A stretch of 64,000 nucleotides of DNA from Cryobacterium adonitolivorans (lineage in GTDB: Bacteria > Actinomycetota > Actinomycetes > Actinomycetales > Microbacteriaceae). The translations under genes were made by a program, and so were the position numbers. The notes beneath the pieces were generated by a model that did no database searches, was not told where the DNA came from, and saw only the letters and a list, made by a program, of their open reading frames with translations. Each line of letters opens with the position of its first letter. Position 1 is the first letter of the stretch. The stretch is taken from assembly GCF_004402695.1 (NCBI RefSeq), contig NZ_SOFL01000023.1, forward strand, positions 1 through 64,000, in the 5' to 3' direction. This document shows, piece after piece, positions 1-7,493 of the stretch.

Positions 1-382
1 CCCAGAACAAGTTCTCGCGATCCTTCAACACCACTCTCGACGCCATCAACAACACCTCACTCATACGGTGTTGCTACGACCCCTTGAAGCCGCCCATGGG
101 ATACGAGACATCAACGTCATGAACCACTCTGACGATTCCGCTGTGCCGGTCGCGTCGAAACGCTCAAGAGACCACGGTACTTGGGGCATTTGGAATCGAA
201 CAGTGCGGCCCGGACATTGTTTAATGGGCCGACAATCTCGGTAGGGTGGCCGACCGGCTACTGAGACAGGTCAAAAGTTCCTTCGTTGCCATTCGTTCGA
301 GCATCCTGGTTGCCCGGGGCTTGTTCGATCGGGTTCCTGCCGCTACTGGAGCTATACGACTCGGCTCGGTAACGTACAACGC
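1..382. other. Left-edge region without an intact gene
   Basis: No recognisable gene lies here. Two plus-strand frames are open from the left edge, one ending with TGA at 120-122 and the other with TAG at 241-243. Either could be the tail of a gene that begins before the window, but neither tail shows a motif I know. The last 150 bases lead into the VOC pseudogene at 383 and should hold its promoter; I see no convincing -35/-10 pair. Confidence 0.4.
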
Positions 383-825
383 ATGGCCATCAAATTTGAG
401 AATGTCGGTATAGCCGTTCGCGACCTCGAAGCTACCATTTCTTTTTTCACTGACCTCGGTCTCACGGTTGTCGGCCGTGACACGGTCAGTGGCGAGTGGA
501 CCGACACCGCCGTCGGCCTTGACGGCAATCACACCAACATAGCGATGCTCCAAACGCCAGACGGTCACGGTCGCCTTGAGCTCTTCGAGTACATTCACCC
601 CGAGGCGATCGAGTCGGAGCCCACTCGTCCAAATGAGATTGGCATGCACCGCGTCGCGTTCTCAGTCGACGACATGGACAAAGCCTTGGAGATAGCCGCG
701 AGGCACGGCTGCCGTCCGCTTCGGGGCGTGGCGTGGCGACCTATAGGGACGTCTACAAGCTCACCTACGTCCGCGGTCCCAGCGGCATCATCGTGATGCT
801 CGCCGAGGAACTCAAGAAAAACTGA
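383..825 (+). pseudogene. VOC (glyoxalase/bleomycin-resistance fold) protein, frameshifted
   Basis: The first 116 codons encode a typical VOC-fold protein (N-terminal beta-alpha-beta half beginning MAIKFENVGIAVRDLEA), closely similar to the intact gene at 8700-9137 on the other strand. At 727-736 the pentamer CGTGG stands twice in a row. Removing one copy restores the frame, and the product then ends YVRGPSGIIVMLAEELKKN at the TGA at 823-825, 145 residues, the same length as the intact copy. As it stands, translation leaves frame after residue 116 and stops near 796, losing the last beta strands that complete the metal site. I read this as a recent loss of function by strand slippage. The substrate of this VOC subfamily is unknown. 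Confidence 0.85.
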
Positions 826-1042
826 GGACCGATCGGCACAGTTCAGCGTGTGGTGCTAGGCCCCAGGGCTTCAAGTCTGCCCGCTGGGCTCATAGTGACG
901 TTAATCTTGAACGCCGCTTTGGTTCTTGTGGGTCTCGATTTTCAGCTCGCTGTTTAGATCGACTGCGGCGGGCCGCAGCGGCGGCCGCTCGGGCTGCCGG
1001 ACAAGCTGCGAGCGTCGCTCACATGGGCGCGCACGTTCTCGG

Positions 1043-1189
1043 TGCTGCCGCGACGAGGGAGCCGTAGTCCGCCAGTATCGGGACTGGTTTGGTGCCCATG
1101 CGGTGGGCGTACTACACGTAGGCCCTGCGAGCTAAGTCAGACAGGGCGCCGGCTTCGCCCGGTTCCGCAGCTCGGATTGTGACCAACAT
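1043..1189 (-). pseudogene. GNAT acetyltransferase remnant
   Basis: From the ATG at 1189 the minus strand reads MLVTIRAAEPGEAGALSDLA then RRAYV, an N-terminus typical of GNAT acetyltransferases. An in-frame TAG follows at 1112-1114, and the same frame continues YAHRMGTKPVPILADYGSLV, which matches the conserved block after the first helix in this family. Beyond about 1043 the similarity is lost, and the acetyl-CoA loop (Q/RxxGxG/A) is absent. A premature stop plus loss of the C-terminal two thirds makes this a dead fragment. It faces away from the VOC pseudogene, in a stretch with several other damaged genes. Confidence 0.6.
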
Positions 1190-1314
1190 CGATAGTCCTA
1201 CCACATGCTGCCCAGGGGCGTCGTTCACGGTGAGACGCTGGCGTGGCCCCATGTTGAACACTCGTCCCGCGAGCGGATCCTCGACCGGACCGCTTGCCCG
1301 AGTTGGTGCTTGTT

Positions 1315-1941
1315 CTAAGTGGCGTCGTGAGTGGCGAGCAGCGCCAGGGCATCGTGTGGCGCACGCAGACGAATGTCGGCGGGAGCGTCCCGTTGATACA
1401 GGTGCCCCCATGTGGCTGCCGCGCCGCGCGCGCCGGCGGACCGGGCGGCTTGGAGATCGGTGGGTGCATCGCCGATGTAGACGACGTCTTCTGGTGCGAC
1501 CGACAATCGTTTCGCAGCTTCCAGGACGCCATCGGGAGCGGGCTTCGGGCGCGCGACGTGATCGCCGCCGACCAGGATGTCGAACTGGATGCCTGCTGAG
1601 GCGAGCAGCGTCCGTGCCGCACGACTGCTGGCGCCCGTGAAGATAACGACCGGCAGTCCGCGCTGCCGAAGCGTGTCAAGTGTCTCCAGCACGCCGTCGT
1701 AGGGCGCGACACTGCCTTCGAGTAGCCGGTCATAGTAGAGGTCGATCTCGCGATCCTCGAGGGGCCGACCGACCAGGTGCTGGAGCATCACCTCAGGCAC
1801 ACCCAGCGAGTACGCCGCGACAACTTTTTCCCGATCGACGCCATCGACCCCGAGCTCGCGGACTGTCTCCACGAACGCGTCCGGCACCACCTCCGTGGAA
1901 TCGAGCAGCGTTCCATCCATGTCCCACACCAGTCGCGTCAT
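1315..1941 (-). CDS. HAD-superfamily hydrolase, phosphoglycolate phosphatase-like
   Basis: The 208-residue protein has the full haloacid dehalogenase motif set: motif I DMDGT (nucleophile D7, acid D9), motif II in VIFTGAS, the motif III lysine in RPKPAPDG and motif IV in YIGDAPTD. A helical cap (about residues 15-85) lies between motifs I and II, as in subclass I phosphatases of the Gph/PGMB type. It should hydrolyse a small cytosolic phosphomonoester with Mg2+; the substrate cannot be read from the sequence. It stands alone on the minus strand, with no clear ribosome site before the ATG and no linked genes. Phosphoglycolate or a sugar phosphate is the usual guess. Confidence 0.85.
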   Translation of the reverse strand: MTRLVWDMDGTLLDSTEVVPDAFVETVRELGVDGVDREKVVAAYSLGVPEVMLQHLVGRPLEDREIDLYYDRLLEGSVAPYDGVLETLDTLRQRGLPVVIFTGASSRAARTLLASAGIQFDILVGGDHVARPKPAPDGVLEAAKRLSVAPEDVVYIGDAPTDLQAARSAGARGAAATWGHLYQRDAPADIRLRAPHDALALLATHDAT

Positions 1942-2480
1942 GGGGACAGCTTAAGGGAGGAGGTGGCGCCGCTGTCCGGGCAGGGAAGGTCTACTGGACG
2001 TGTCTAGTGCGCTCTTCCTGAGCGGCTACAAGGCGACCCACCTCTACGCCGTCGAGCTGTCGGGCCGTGCTTTGATCGAGGGTGCTCACGCGCACGTACC
2101 TGAATCGCTGACCTGTCATGTGCCCACCGCCCGATCTGTCAGATTGAACTCCAAGAGCCGGACAAGAGTGGTGTCAACAAATGCAAATTCGATTCCAACT
2201 GGACGAGTTTCGCTGCGCAATCTGACGTCAAGCTGGCGTGTACCCCAAATTGGCACACTTTGCTCCCTTGTAGCGTTCTGCTTTCGGCAATGAGCTCGAG
2301 CACAATGCCAAGGCGGAAACCATTGGGAGCCACATCGCACTCCCGACCTGCTCGAAAACGATCGTTATGGAGCAGGTCGGGATGCTGATCAGATTCCCGC
2401 AGGATTCCGCCGAGTCGATGTGCTCGAAACTCGTTGCCGACATAAGACAGTGTCGGGGTAAGGGCGGGCAGGCCCGGGAG
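1942..2480. other. Gene-poor intergenic region
   Basis: About 540 bases between the HAD gene and the DUF4190 gene, with noticeably lower GC than the rest of the window. Several short overlapping open frames occur on both strands, but none has a ribosome site, codon bias or a recognisable motif. I see no RNA gene or clear repeat. Confidence 0.4.
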
Positions 2481-2842
2481 CTATTGGCCTGATGTTGATG
2501 CTGCCGCTGCGGTGGCTATCCATAGGACTGTCGTGATCACGGAGATACCGAGCGTGACGTACCCCGGAATGAGCCCTGTGAGTGAGGCGTCGCGTCCGAT
2601 GCCGCCGAGGCGGGTTGCGGTTCGGGATCCAACGTGGCCGAAGATCACGGCGAGCACTGCGAGCAGGAAGGCCAAAAACATCATGAACAGCTCGAGGATC
2701 GGGATCGGTATCCAGATCCCAGTAACGATGGCGACTATGCCGAGAACAAGTGAGGTTATGGCCATGCCGTTGGTGGGCGGCCTGACGACCTGCTGATAGA
2801 TGATCTGCTGCTGCGGGTAAGAGGACCTCTGTGGTCACTCAT
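2481..2842 (-). CDS. DUF4190-type small membrane protein, frameshifted near its start
   Basis: The intact part (from codon ATG at 2765) is a 94-residue protein with two hydrophobic hairpins, beginning MAITSLVLGIVAIV, the hallmark of DUF4190 proteins of Gram-positive bacteria (function unknown). The same frame is open upstream and reads PQRSSYPQQQIIYQQ then VVRPPTNG, the usual Pro/Gln-rich leader of this family, but it meets TGA before any start codon. An ATG at 2842 (ATGAGTGAC) lies one base out of frame. Adding one C after GAC, at about 2833, would give a continuous MSDPQRSSY... product of about 120 residues. A one-base deletion or a sequencing error at this spot is the simplest reading. Alternatively, translation starts at 2765 and the product lacks the leader. 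Confidence 0.65.
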
Positions 2843-3160
2843 TTCTTTTGTAGGGGAGTGCGCTCGGACGCGTCCGTCGTCATTGGTCTCCGTTCACAGC
2901 CAACGTGTTGCCATTTTCTGGGCATCAAAGCCGTTCTCCCGCACCGGGTTCCACGATTGGCAATACCGCGTCCTTGAGGCATACGTGCCTGTTCCTGCTC
3001 TTGACCGCGTCGACTACGCCAGCACCATAGAGAGATCAACAAGTTCTCCAGCGGGCTCGCGTGGCAGAGTCCGCCTTGTCGTCGGCGAAACGTTGAACGT
3101 CAACGGCGGTATGGTCACCCCAATCCCATCCATGGTGTGTCCAGAGAAAAGAGTAAGCAC
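2843..3160. other. Upstream region of the SnoaL-like gene
   Basis: Roughly 320 bases between the divergent DUF4190 and SnoaL-like genes. It should contain both promoters. I see no protein-like frame and no strong palindrome. Confidence 0.35.
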
Positions 3161-3571
3161 ATGAGTCAAGAAGTGAATATCGCGGCCCAGCAGAAGTTTG
3201 GTGACGCCGTAAACAGCGGAGAACTTGACCTTCTCGACGACCTCGTGGCCGAAGACGCAGTCGACAACGACCCTGCCCCTGGTCAAGGCCCTGGCCCGGC
3301 AGGTTACAAAGCGTTCTATGGCAAGATGATTGCCGCTTTCCCCGACCTGCACATCGAAGTCGAGCGCCTCGTCGCAAACGATACTGACGTCGCGTTCGCC
3401 TACACCCTCACCGGCACCCACCAAGGCCCTCTCATGAGCCACTCCGCTAGCGGGAAAACGATGTCTGTTCGTGGCGTGCAAATCAGCCGGTTCGAGAACG
3501 GGAAACTCGTCGAGCGGTGGGGCAGCAGCGACGAACAGGGCATGCTCGAACAACTCGGCTTGGCACCGTAA
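3161..3571 (+). CDS. SnoaL-like ester cyclase / NTF2-fold protein
   Basis: The 136-residue protein from ATG 3161 (MSQEVNIAAQQKFGDAVNSG) fits the SnoaL-like family: an N-terminal helix, DDLVAEDAVDNDPAPGQGPG, then GYKAFYGKMIAAFPDLHIEV and a C-terminal barrel with GVQISRFENGKLVERW. SnoaL homologues form a cone-shaped alpha+beta barrel and either close polyketide rings or, in most bacteria, have no known substrate. The start is chosen for the purine-rich AGAGAAAAGAG just upstream; an in-frame start at 3137 would add eight residues. No polyketide genes are nearby, so a biosynthetic role is unlikely. Confidence 0.8.
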   Translation: MSQEVNIAAQQKFGDAVNSGELDLLDDLVAEDAVDNDPAPGQGPGPAGYKAFYGKMIAAFPDLHIEVERLVANDTDVAFAYTLTGTHQGPLMSHSASGKTMSVRGVQISRFENGKLVERWGSSDEQGMLEQLGLAP

Positions 3572-3590
3572 CCTGCGAGAACTGGCGTCC

Positions 3591-3790
3591 CTAATCAGAA
3601 GGCGTAGGCCAGGGGATGACCTTGCCGAACGCGGCCAGCGTGAGGTCTGGGACATCGCCGAAGTGCGAGCCAAACACCGGCGGTTTCAGGAATTTTGACC
3701 CTGACGCGAAAGCCACTTGCCGCGGTTGAAGCTCTCATCCGCCTCTCGCGGACCGTCGGTGTCTCGAAACCGTTGTGACTCATATCCCAT
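3591..3790 (-). pseudogene. Possible frameshifted small gene
   Basis: From ATG 3790 the minus strand reads MGYESQRFRDTDGPREADES... for about 34 codons. A shift near 3690 then leads into KFLKPPVFGSHFGDVPDLTL followed by AAFGKVIPWPTPSD and a TAG at 3591-3593. The second half has a strong coding signature (mostly G or C in third positions, balanced composition). The total of 200 bases is what a single 1- or 2-base indel in a gene of about 66 codons would give. I do not recognise the product. Confidence 0.25.
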
Positions 3791-4258
3791 GCGATACAAG
3801 ACACTGACCTCGCTCTAAACCGGCGCCGGCAATCAGTTCGATGCGCCAAATAGCGATCACAGAACGCCGCCACAAAGCGCTAGCAGTCACAGATTTTTGG
3901 ACAGATGATGACTGCGGAAATTCAAGCGTGGATTTTAGTCGCGTCGACCTGTTGCTAATCGATCGTTTCCGGCAGAGACATGACCACGAAGTCAGGCTGG
4001 CCGGTATCCTCGTCGCTTCACGGATCTGATCTCGACCCCGGCGGAGCCGGGAGGGCGTTAAAACGGGCAGTCTCGTTGCGGCCCCGAACCGGGGGCCGCA
4101 ACGAGGGGCTCCCCACGTGGGCTGCGGGCCAGTATTCCGTTCGGAAGAGCTGGACGCCATCCTCAACGAGCGTCGCTCCTCCTGGCCGGTCTCATCGCAC
4201 GTGCACAAATTGACTGGCGTTGCCGGAGGCCAACGGTCGCGTTTTATCTCGCCCCTGT
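3791..4258. other. Intergenic region with a strong hairpin
   Basis: No gene is supported between the fragment at 3591-3790 and the epoxide hydrolase. The plus-strand frame at 4117-4332 is open but runs into the hydrolase gene and shows no known motif. The one clear structure is the perfect inverted repeat listed separately at 4072-4105. Confidence 0.35.
4072..4105. terminator. Perfect 14-bp hairpin, terminator-like
   Basis: Left arm CTCGTTGCGGCCCC (4072-4085) and right arm GGGGCCGCAACGAG (4092-4105) are exact complements around the 6-base loop GAACCG. A smaller GC-rich inverted repeat precedes it near 4035-4050. There is no T-run on either side, so it is not a canonical intrinsic terminator, but GC-rich hairpins without a T-tract are common gene ends in actinobacteria. 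It lies downstream of the hydrolase gene, 150 bases past its stop. Confidence 0.55.
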
Positions 4259-5227
4259 TCAGTTCGGGGCTGCACCTATTTCTGTGCGTGCGTGGTCCTG
4301 CCGCTGCAGCCAGCTCAAGATCGCGTGATTGAGCTCGGTCGGCTTCTCTTGCTGGATCCAATGCCCGCAGTCCAGATTGACGACTTCCACCTTGGGCACG
4401 AACTCTGCGAGTCTCTCGGATTTCTGGACCATGTCCCGGTCGCCATAGATCATGAGCGCGGGCTGGTGGATGATCGGGTCCATATCGGCCAGAAGGTGCC
4501 AGTTGCGGTCAAGGTTCCTGTACCAATTCACGCTACCTGTGAACCCCGACGTTTCGAACGCGGACACAAGAACGGCCAGTTCGTCGTCGCTCATGACGGG
4601 ATCACCGAGTGGTGTTTCCGCTCGGGCGAGATCGATCAGCGCCATACCCGGCTCAGGCTCCCGGGATGGCTCGTTCTTGCGGTACAGATTGCGAAGGAAC
4701 TGGAAGGTGTTCTCGTCGAACACGGCGTCCGCAACGCCGGGCTGTCGATTGAAGTGGACAAAGTAGAAGTCACCGCCGAGCACGGCTTCCATAAACACGA
4801 TCCACGGAATCTCTCCGCGCTCCTGATAGGGCAGGCTCATGTTGATTACCTTGTCCACACGGTCCGGGTGCAGCAGGGTCAGCCCCCAGACGACGTTTGC
4901 GCCCCAGTCGTGACCGACGAAGGTGGCGTTGTCGTATCCGTAGTGGTCAAGAAGTGCGACAAGGTCGCCCGACAGGTGCTCGATGTCGTAGGCGGTCACG
5001 TCAGTCGGCCGCGAGGAGTTGCCGTAACCACGTTGGTTCGGGACGATGACGTGGTAGCCCGCGGCGACGAGGGCAGGCACCTGATGGCGCCAGACGGAAG
5101 CATGCCCGGGCCATCCGTGGCACAACACAATGGGGTTCCCGGCGTTCTCTCGTCCTGCCTCGAAGACTTCGAGTTCAATGCCGTTGACGGGAATGCGGGT
5201 GGATTCGGGAAAATCGAACGGATACAC
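4259..5227 (-). CDS. Epoxide hydrolase-like alpha/beta hydrolase
   Basis: This 322-residue protein carries the signature of soluble epoxide hydrolases: oxyanion motif HGWPG (37-41), nucleophile D107 in GHDWGA, cap-domain NWYR (Y236), the acid in GDRD (263-265) and H289 in CGHW. It should open an epoxide by forming an alkyl-enzyme ester on D107, followed by hydrolysis; the natural substrate is unknown. I chose GTG 5227 because AGAGGAG stands five bases upstream; the ATG at 5263 would add 12 unlikely residues and has no ribosome site. The divergent WYL regulator starts 109 bases away and probably controls this gene. Confidence 0.88.
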   Translation of the reverse strand: MYPFDFPESTRIPVNGIELEVFEAGRENAGNPIVLCHGWPGHASVWRHQVPALVAAGYHVIVPNQRGYGNSSRPTDVTAYDIEHLSGDLVALLDHYGYDNATFVGHDWGANVVWGLTLLHPDRVDKVINMSLPYQERGEIPWIVFMEAVLGGDFYFVHFNRQPGVADAVFDENTFQFLRNLYRKNEPSREPEPGMALIDLARAETPLGDPVMSDDELAVLVSAFETSGFTGSVNWYRNLDRNWHLLADMDPIIHQPALMIYGDRDMVQKSERLAEFVPKVEVVNLDCGHWIQQEKPTELNHAILSWLQRQDHARTEIGAAPN

Positions 5228-5298
5228 GGATGCTCCTCTGAGATCGGTGCCGATCGCGTACATGGATCGGCGGTTGCTCAGACCTTATGGAGCATTCT

Positions 5299-5313
5299 GG
5301 ACACCGGATGTCC
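5299..5313. promoter_or_regulatory. Candidate operator between hydrolase and WYL regulator
   Basis: GGACA-CCGGA-TGTCC is a 5-5-5 inverted repeat 24 bases upstream of the regulator start and about 70 bases upstream of the hydrolase start. Position and symmetry fit the binding site of the dimeric HTH protein encoded at 5337. This is inference from context only. Confidence 0.4.
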
Positions 5314-5336
5314 TAGATCGTTGGCAAGCTGAAGTC

Positions 5337-6311
5337 ATGCGAACCGATCCCACAGGTAGAGCACTGCAGCTGTTGTCGCTTCTGCAGACCCATCGTTTCT
5401 GGCCCTGTGCCGAACTTGCGGCTCGGCTCGAGGTCACAGAAAGAACGGTGCGCCGTGACCTCGACCGTCTACGCGAGCTCGGTTATCCGGTCGATTCCAC
5501 CTCGGGGAAGTACGGCGGCTACCGGCTCGCGACAGGGACGCACGTGCCGCCCCTGGTCCTCGACGACGACGAGGCAGTCGCGGTGGCGATTGGATTGCGC
5601 TACGCCGCCGAGGCCGCCATCAGCGGCATTGAAGAGACTTCACTGCGCGCGCTGACGAAAATCGAAACGCTCCTGCCCCATCGGCTGCGCCGCCGTGTCT
5701 CGGCGCTGCATTCGAGCGTCACCTCGATGCGGCGGGCAATCGACGACGACATCATCCACCCCGAATCGCTGAGCGTGTTCGCCGCGGCATGTCGCGACCA
5801 TGAGCACGTGCGGTTCGACTACCAGCGAAACGATGACGAGAGCAGCAGGCGACACGTCGAGCCACACCAGCTCGTAACGGCCGGACGTCGTTGGTATCTC
5901 GTGGCGTGGGACGGACATCGCGGCGACTGGCGAACGTTCCGACTGGACCGGATGCTGGAACCGCGGCCGGTCGGCAGTCACTTCACGCCACGAGAGATTC
6001 CGGGCGGAGATGCGGCGGACTTCGTCCTGAACTCAATCGGCTTCACAGCTCGCCACCTCGATGCGAAACTCGTCATCCACGCAACATTCGGGGAGCTCGA
6101 GGGTGTTCTCCGGTGGGCCGACCACACGTTGATAGCGGTGGAAGCAGACCGCTGCGTCGTCCAGATCCGCAGCGAAGACATTGGGCGGCTCGCGATGACG
6201 GTTGCCGAGATCGCGCTAGCCGCTCCGGTGACAGTCATCGAGCCGGCTGAGCTCGCCGACACGATGGGGCGGCTCGCCGTTCACCTCACAGACCGGGAGC
6301 AAGAGGCGTGA
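5337..6311 (+). CDS. HTH regulator with WYL domain (YafY/DeoR-like)
   Basis: From ATG 5337 the 324-residue protein begins MRTDPTGRALQLLSLLQTHR, the usual start of the YafY family. A winged helix-turn-helix follows (ELAARLEVTERTVRRDLDRL, about residues 20-55), then a WYL domain (about 135-215, with HVRFDYQ and RRWYLVAWD) and a WCX-type C-terminal domain. Such proteins bind DNA as dimers and sense small ligands or nucleic acid through the WYL domain. The gene is divergent from the epoxide hydrolase, with a small palindrome between them, so local repression or activation of that hydrolase is the likely job. Longer in-frame starts upstream lack ribosome sites. Confidence 0.85.
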   Translation: MRTDPTGRALQLLSLLQTHRFWPCAELAARLEVTERTVRRDLDRLRELGYPVDSTSGKYGGYRLATGTHVPPLVLDDDEAVAVAIGLRYAAEAAISGIEETSLRALTKIETLLPHRLRRRVSALHSSVTSMRRAIDDDIIHPESLSVFAAACRDHEHVRFDYQRNDDESSRRHVEPHQLVTAGRRWYLVAWDGHRGDWRTFRLDRMLEPRPVGSHFTPREIPGGDAADFVLNSIGFTARHLDAKLVIHATFGELEGVLRWADHTLIAVEADRCVVQIRSEDIGRLAMTVAEIALAAPVTVIEPAELADTMGRLAVHLTDREQEA

Positions 6312-6663
6312 ACCCCTCGGAACCACACCATTCAGCCAGGGATATAAGACACGAGAAGCCGTGCTCGAGCTCGTGAGTATGACGCCCCGTCATCGGGCCA
6401 AATATCCGTCGAGGCAAACGGGCACGTCGCGATCCAGCAGCGTCAGAATCGCCTGGCTCCGGGCCAATGCCCGTGTAGGGTGCGGCTTGCGGGCTCTGAG
6501 CCGGAGGATGTCGGAGGCTCTCCGTTGTGCCAGGGACGCCGAACTCAAGGCTGGACGAGTCCGCTAATCTTCCATCCTGTGACTGATTTCCAGCGTGCAG
6601 AGCAGCATCATCGACCGCGACTCCTTCTACGTCGCAGTTTCAAGCAGAAAATGAGGGGCAGAG
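6312..6663. other. Intergenic region, nothing recognised
   Basis: About 350 bases after the WYL regulator. Short plus-strand frames (for example 6361-6567) lack ribosome sites and motifs. The last bases, AGGGGCAGAG, form the ribosome site of the next gene. Confidence 0.35.
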
Positions 6664-7287
6664 GTGAGTGAACGAATTGAGGTGCACGCCGAATCGCATA
6701 TCGTGGAATTCCTGAACTGCAGACTGCCTCTGCCCCCTCACAGTCCAAACTTAGATAGCACAAGCCTCATCCGGGAGGGGTTCGAGTACCCGGAACTTCA
6801 TACGGGGGTGTGGTCCGGACCTGTTGGCGTCACAGTCGAGAGTCGGTCAGGTCGACCGGAAGAAGTCGATGAGTCGTGGCAGGACATCGCGGAATTCTCG
6901 GCCATCGTCGACGACGGCCCACTCGTTCTCTGCGGGTTCTCTGAGATGCCGATGCCGGACTGGCCACGGCTTGACGGCTTCGGCCCCGGCATCTACCGGA
7001 TCCGTGTTCATGCTCGCGGTCGAGACATTGCCGACTACGCTGCGGTATTGGAAGCGACCGAGGAGTACCTGATCGTCAGCTGGCTGGAAAAGGCGAGCCC
7101 TGCTTCGCTGATCGCGCTCGCGTCGCAGGCCGGCAAGTCGTGGATCGTCGCCGCAGAGGCACGCCCATTTAGCTCGTTCGCCGGCGGAATGCATGCTGGA
7201 ACTGTGCCATCGTCACCCGCTCCCACCGGCTCTCAGCCTCCGACTCCATTGGTCATCAGGTCTTACCCTGAGCAAGATCCCGGCTAA
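6664..7287 (+). CDS. Hypothetical cytosolic protein, 207 residues
   Basis: The gene starts at GTG 6664, with GAGGGGCAGAG immediately before it. The product is acidic and hydrophilic, with no signal peptide or membrane segment. A central region (about residues 45-140: VWSGPVGVTVESRSG, WQDIAEFSAIV, GPGIYRIRVHARGRD, YLIVSWLEKA) looks like an antiparallel beta fold of the kind seen in small uncharacterised or immunity-like proteins. The tail beyond residue 170 is Pro/Ser/Thr-rich and probably disordered. I do not recognise the family. It stands alone, and its codon use is less biased than that of genes further right, consistent with acquired DNA. Confidence 0.65.
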   Translation: MSERIEVHAESHIVEFLNCRLPLPPHSPNLDSTSLIREGFEYPELHTGVWSGPVGVTVESRSGRPEEVDESWQDIAEFSAIVDDGPLVLCGFSEMPMPDWPRLDGFGPGIYRIRVHARGRDIADYAAVLEATEEYLIVSWLEKASPASLIALASQAGKSWIVAAEARPFSSFAGGMHAGTVPSSPAPTGSQPPTPLVIRSYPEQDPG

Positions 7288-7336
7288 ACGGGCGGCAGCT
7301 GAGCCACAACCGGCAAAATCCGCACATGTTGGTTTT

Positions 7337-7444
7337 ATGACAACAGAAGCAACATCAACCCCTAAATGGCTTCCGGACGCCGAGCCGTTCAAGGGTTTTC
7401 TGTTGGGCGGTCAGGTCTTGTTCGTTGTGGATACGCGTGCGTAA
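7337..7444 (+). CDS. Possible 35-residue ORF
   Basis: ATG 7337 to TAA 7444 encodes MTTEATSTPKWLPDAEPFKG followed by FLLGGQVLFVVDTRA. No clear ribosome site precedes it and I know no family. It could be the surviving start of a longer gene or chance. Confidence 0.15.
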   Translation: MTTEATSTPKWLPDAEPFKGFLLGGQVLFVVDTRA

Positions 7445-7493
7445 ACACGCCCCACCGCTTTGAGGAATTTTGTCAGGGAAGGGAACGACACCC

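Noticed and set aside
926-1135. Plus-strand 69-codon frame
   Set aside because: Arg/Ser/Cys-rich composition with no motif. It lies opposite the GNAT remnant, which explains its openness.
97-3805. Similar short sequences CCCATGGGATACGAGACA at 93 and CCCATGCGATACAAGACA at 3786 as ends of a mobile element
   Set aside because: Only about 18 bases with two mismatches, with no flanking duplication and no transposase. Probably chance.
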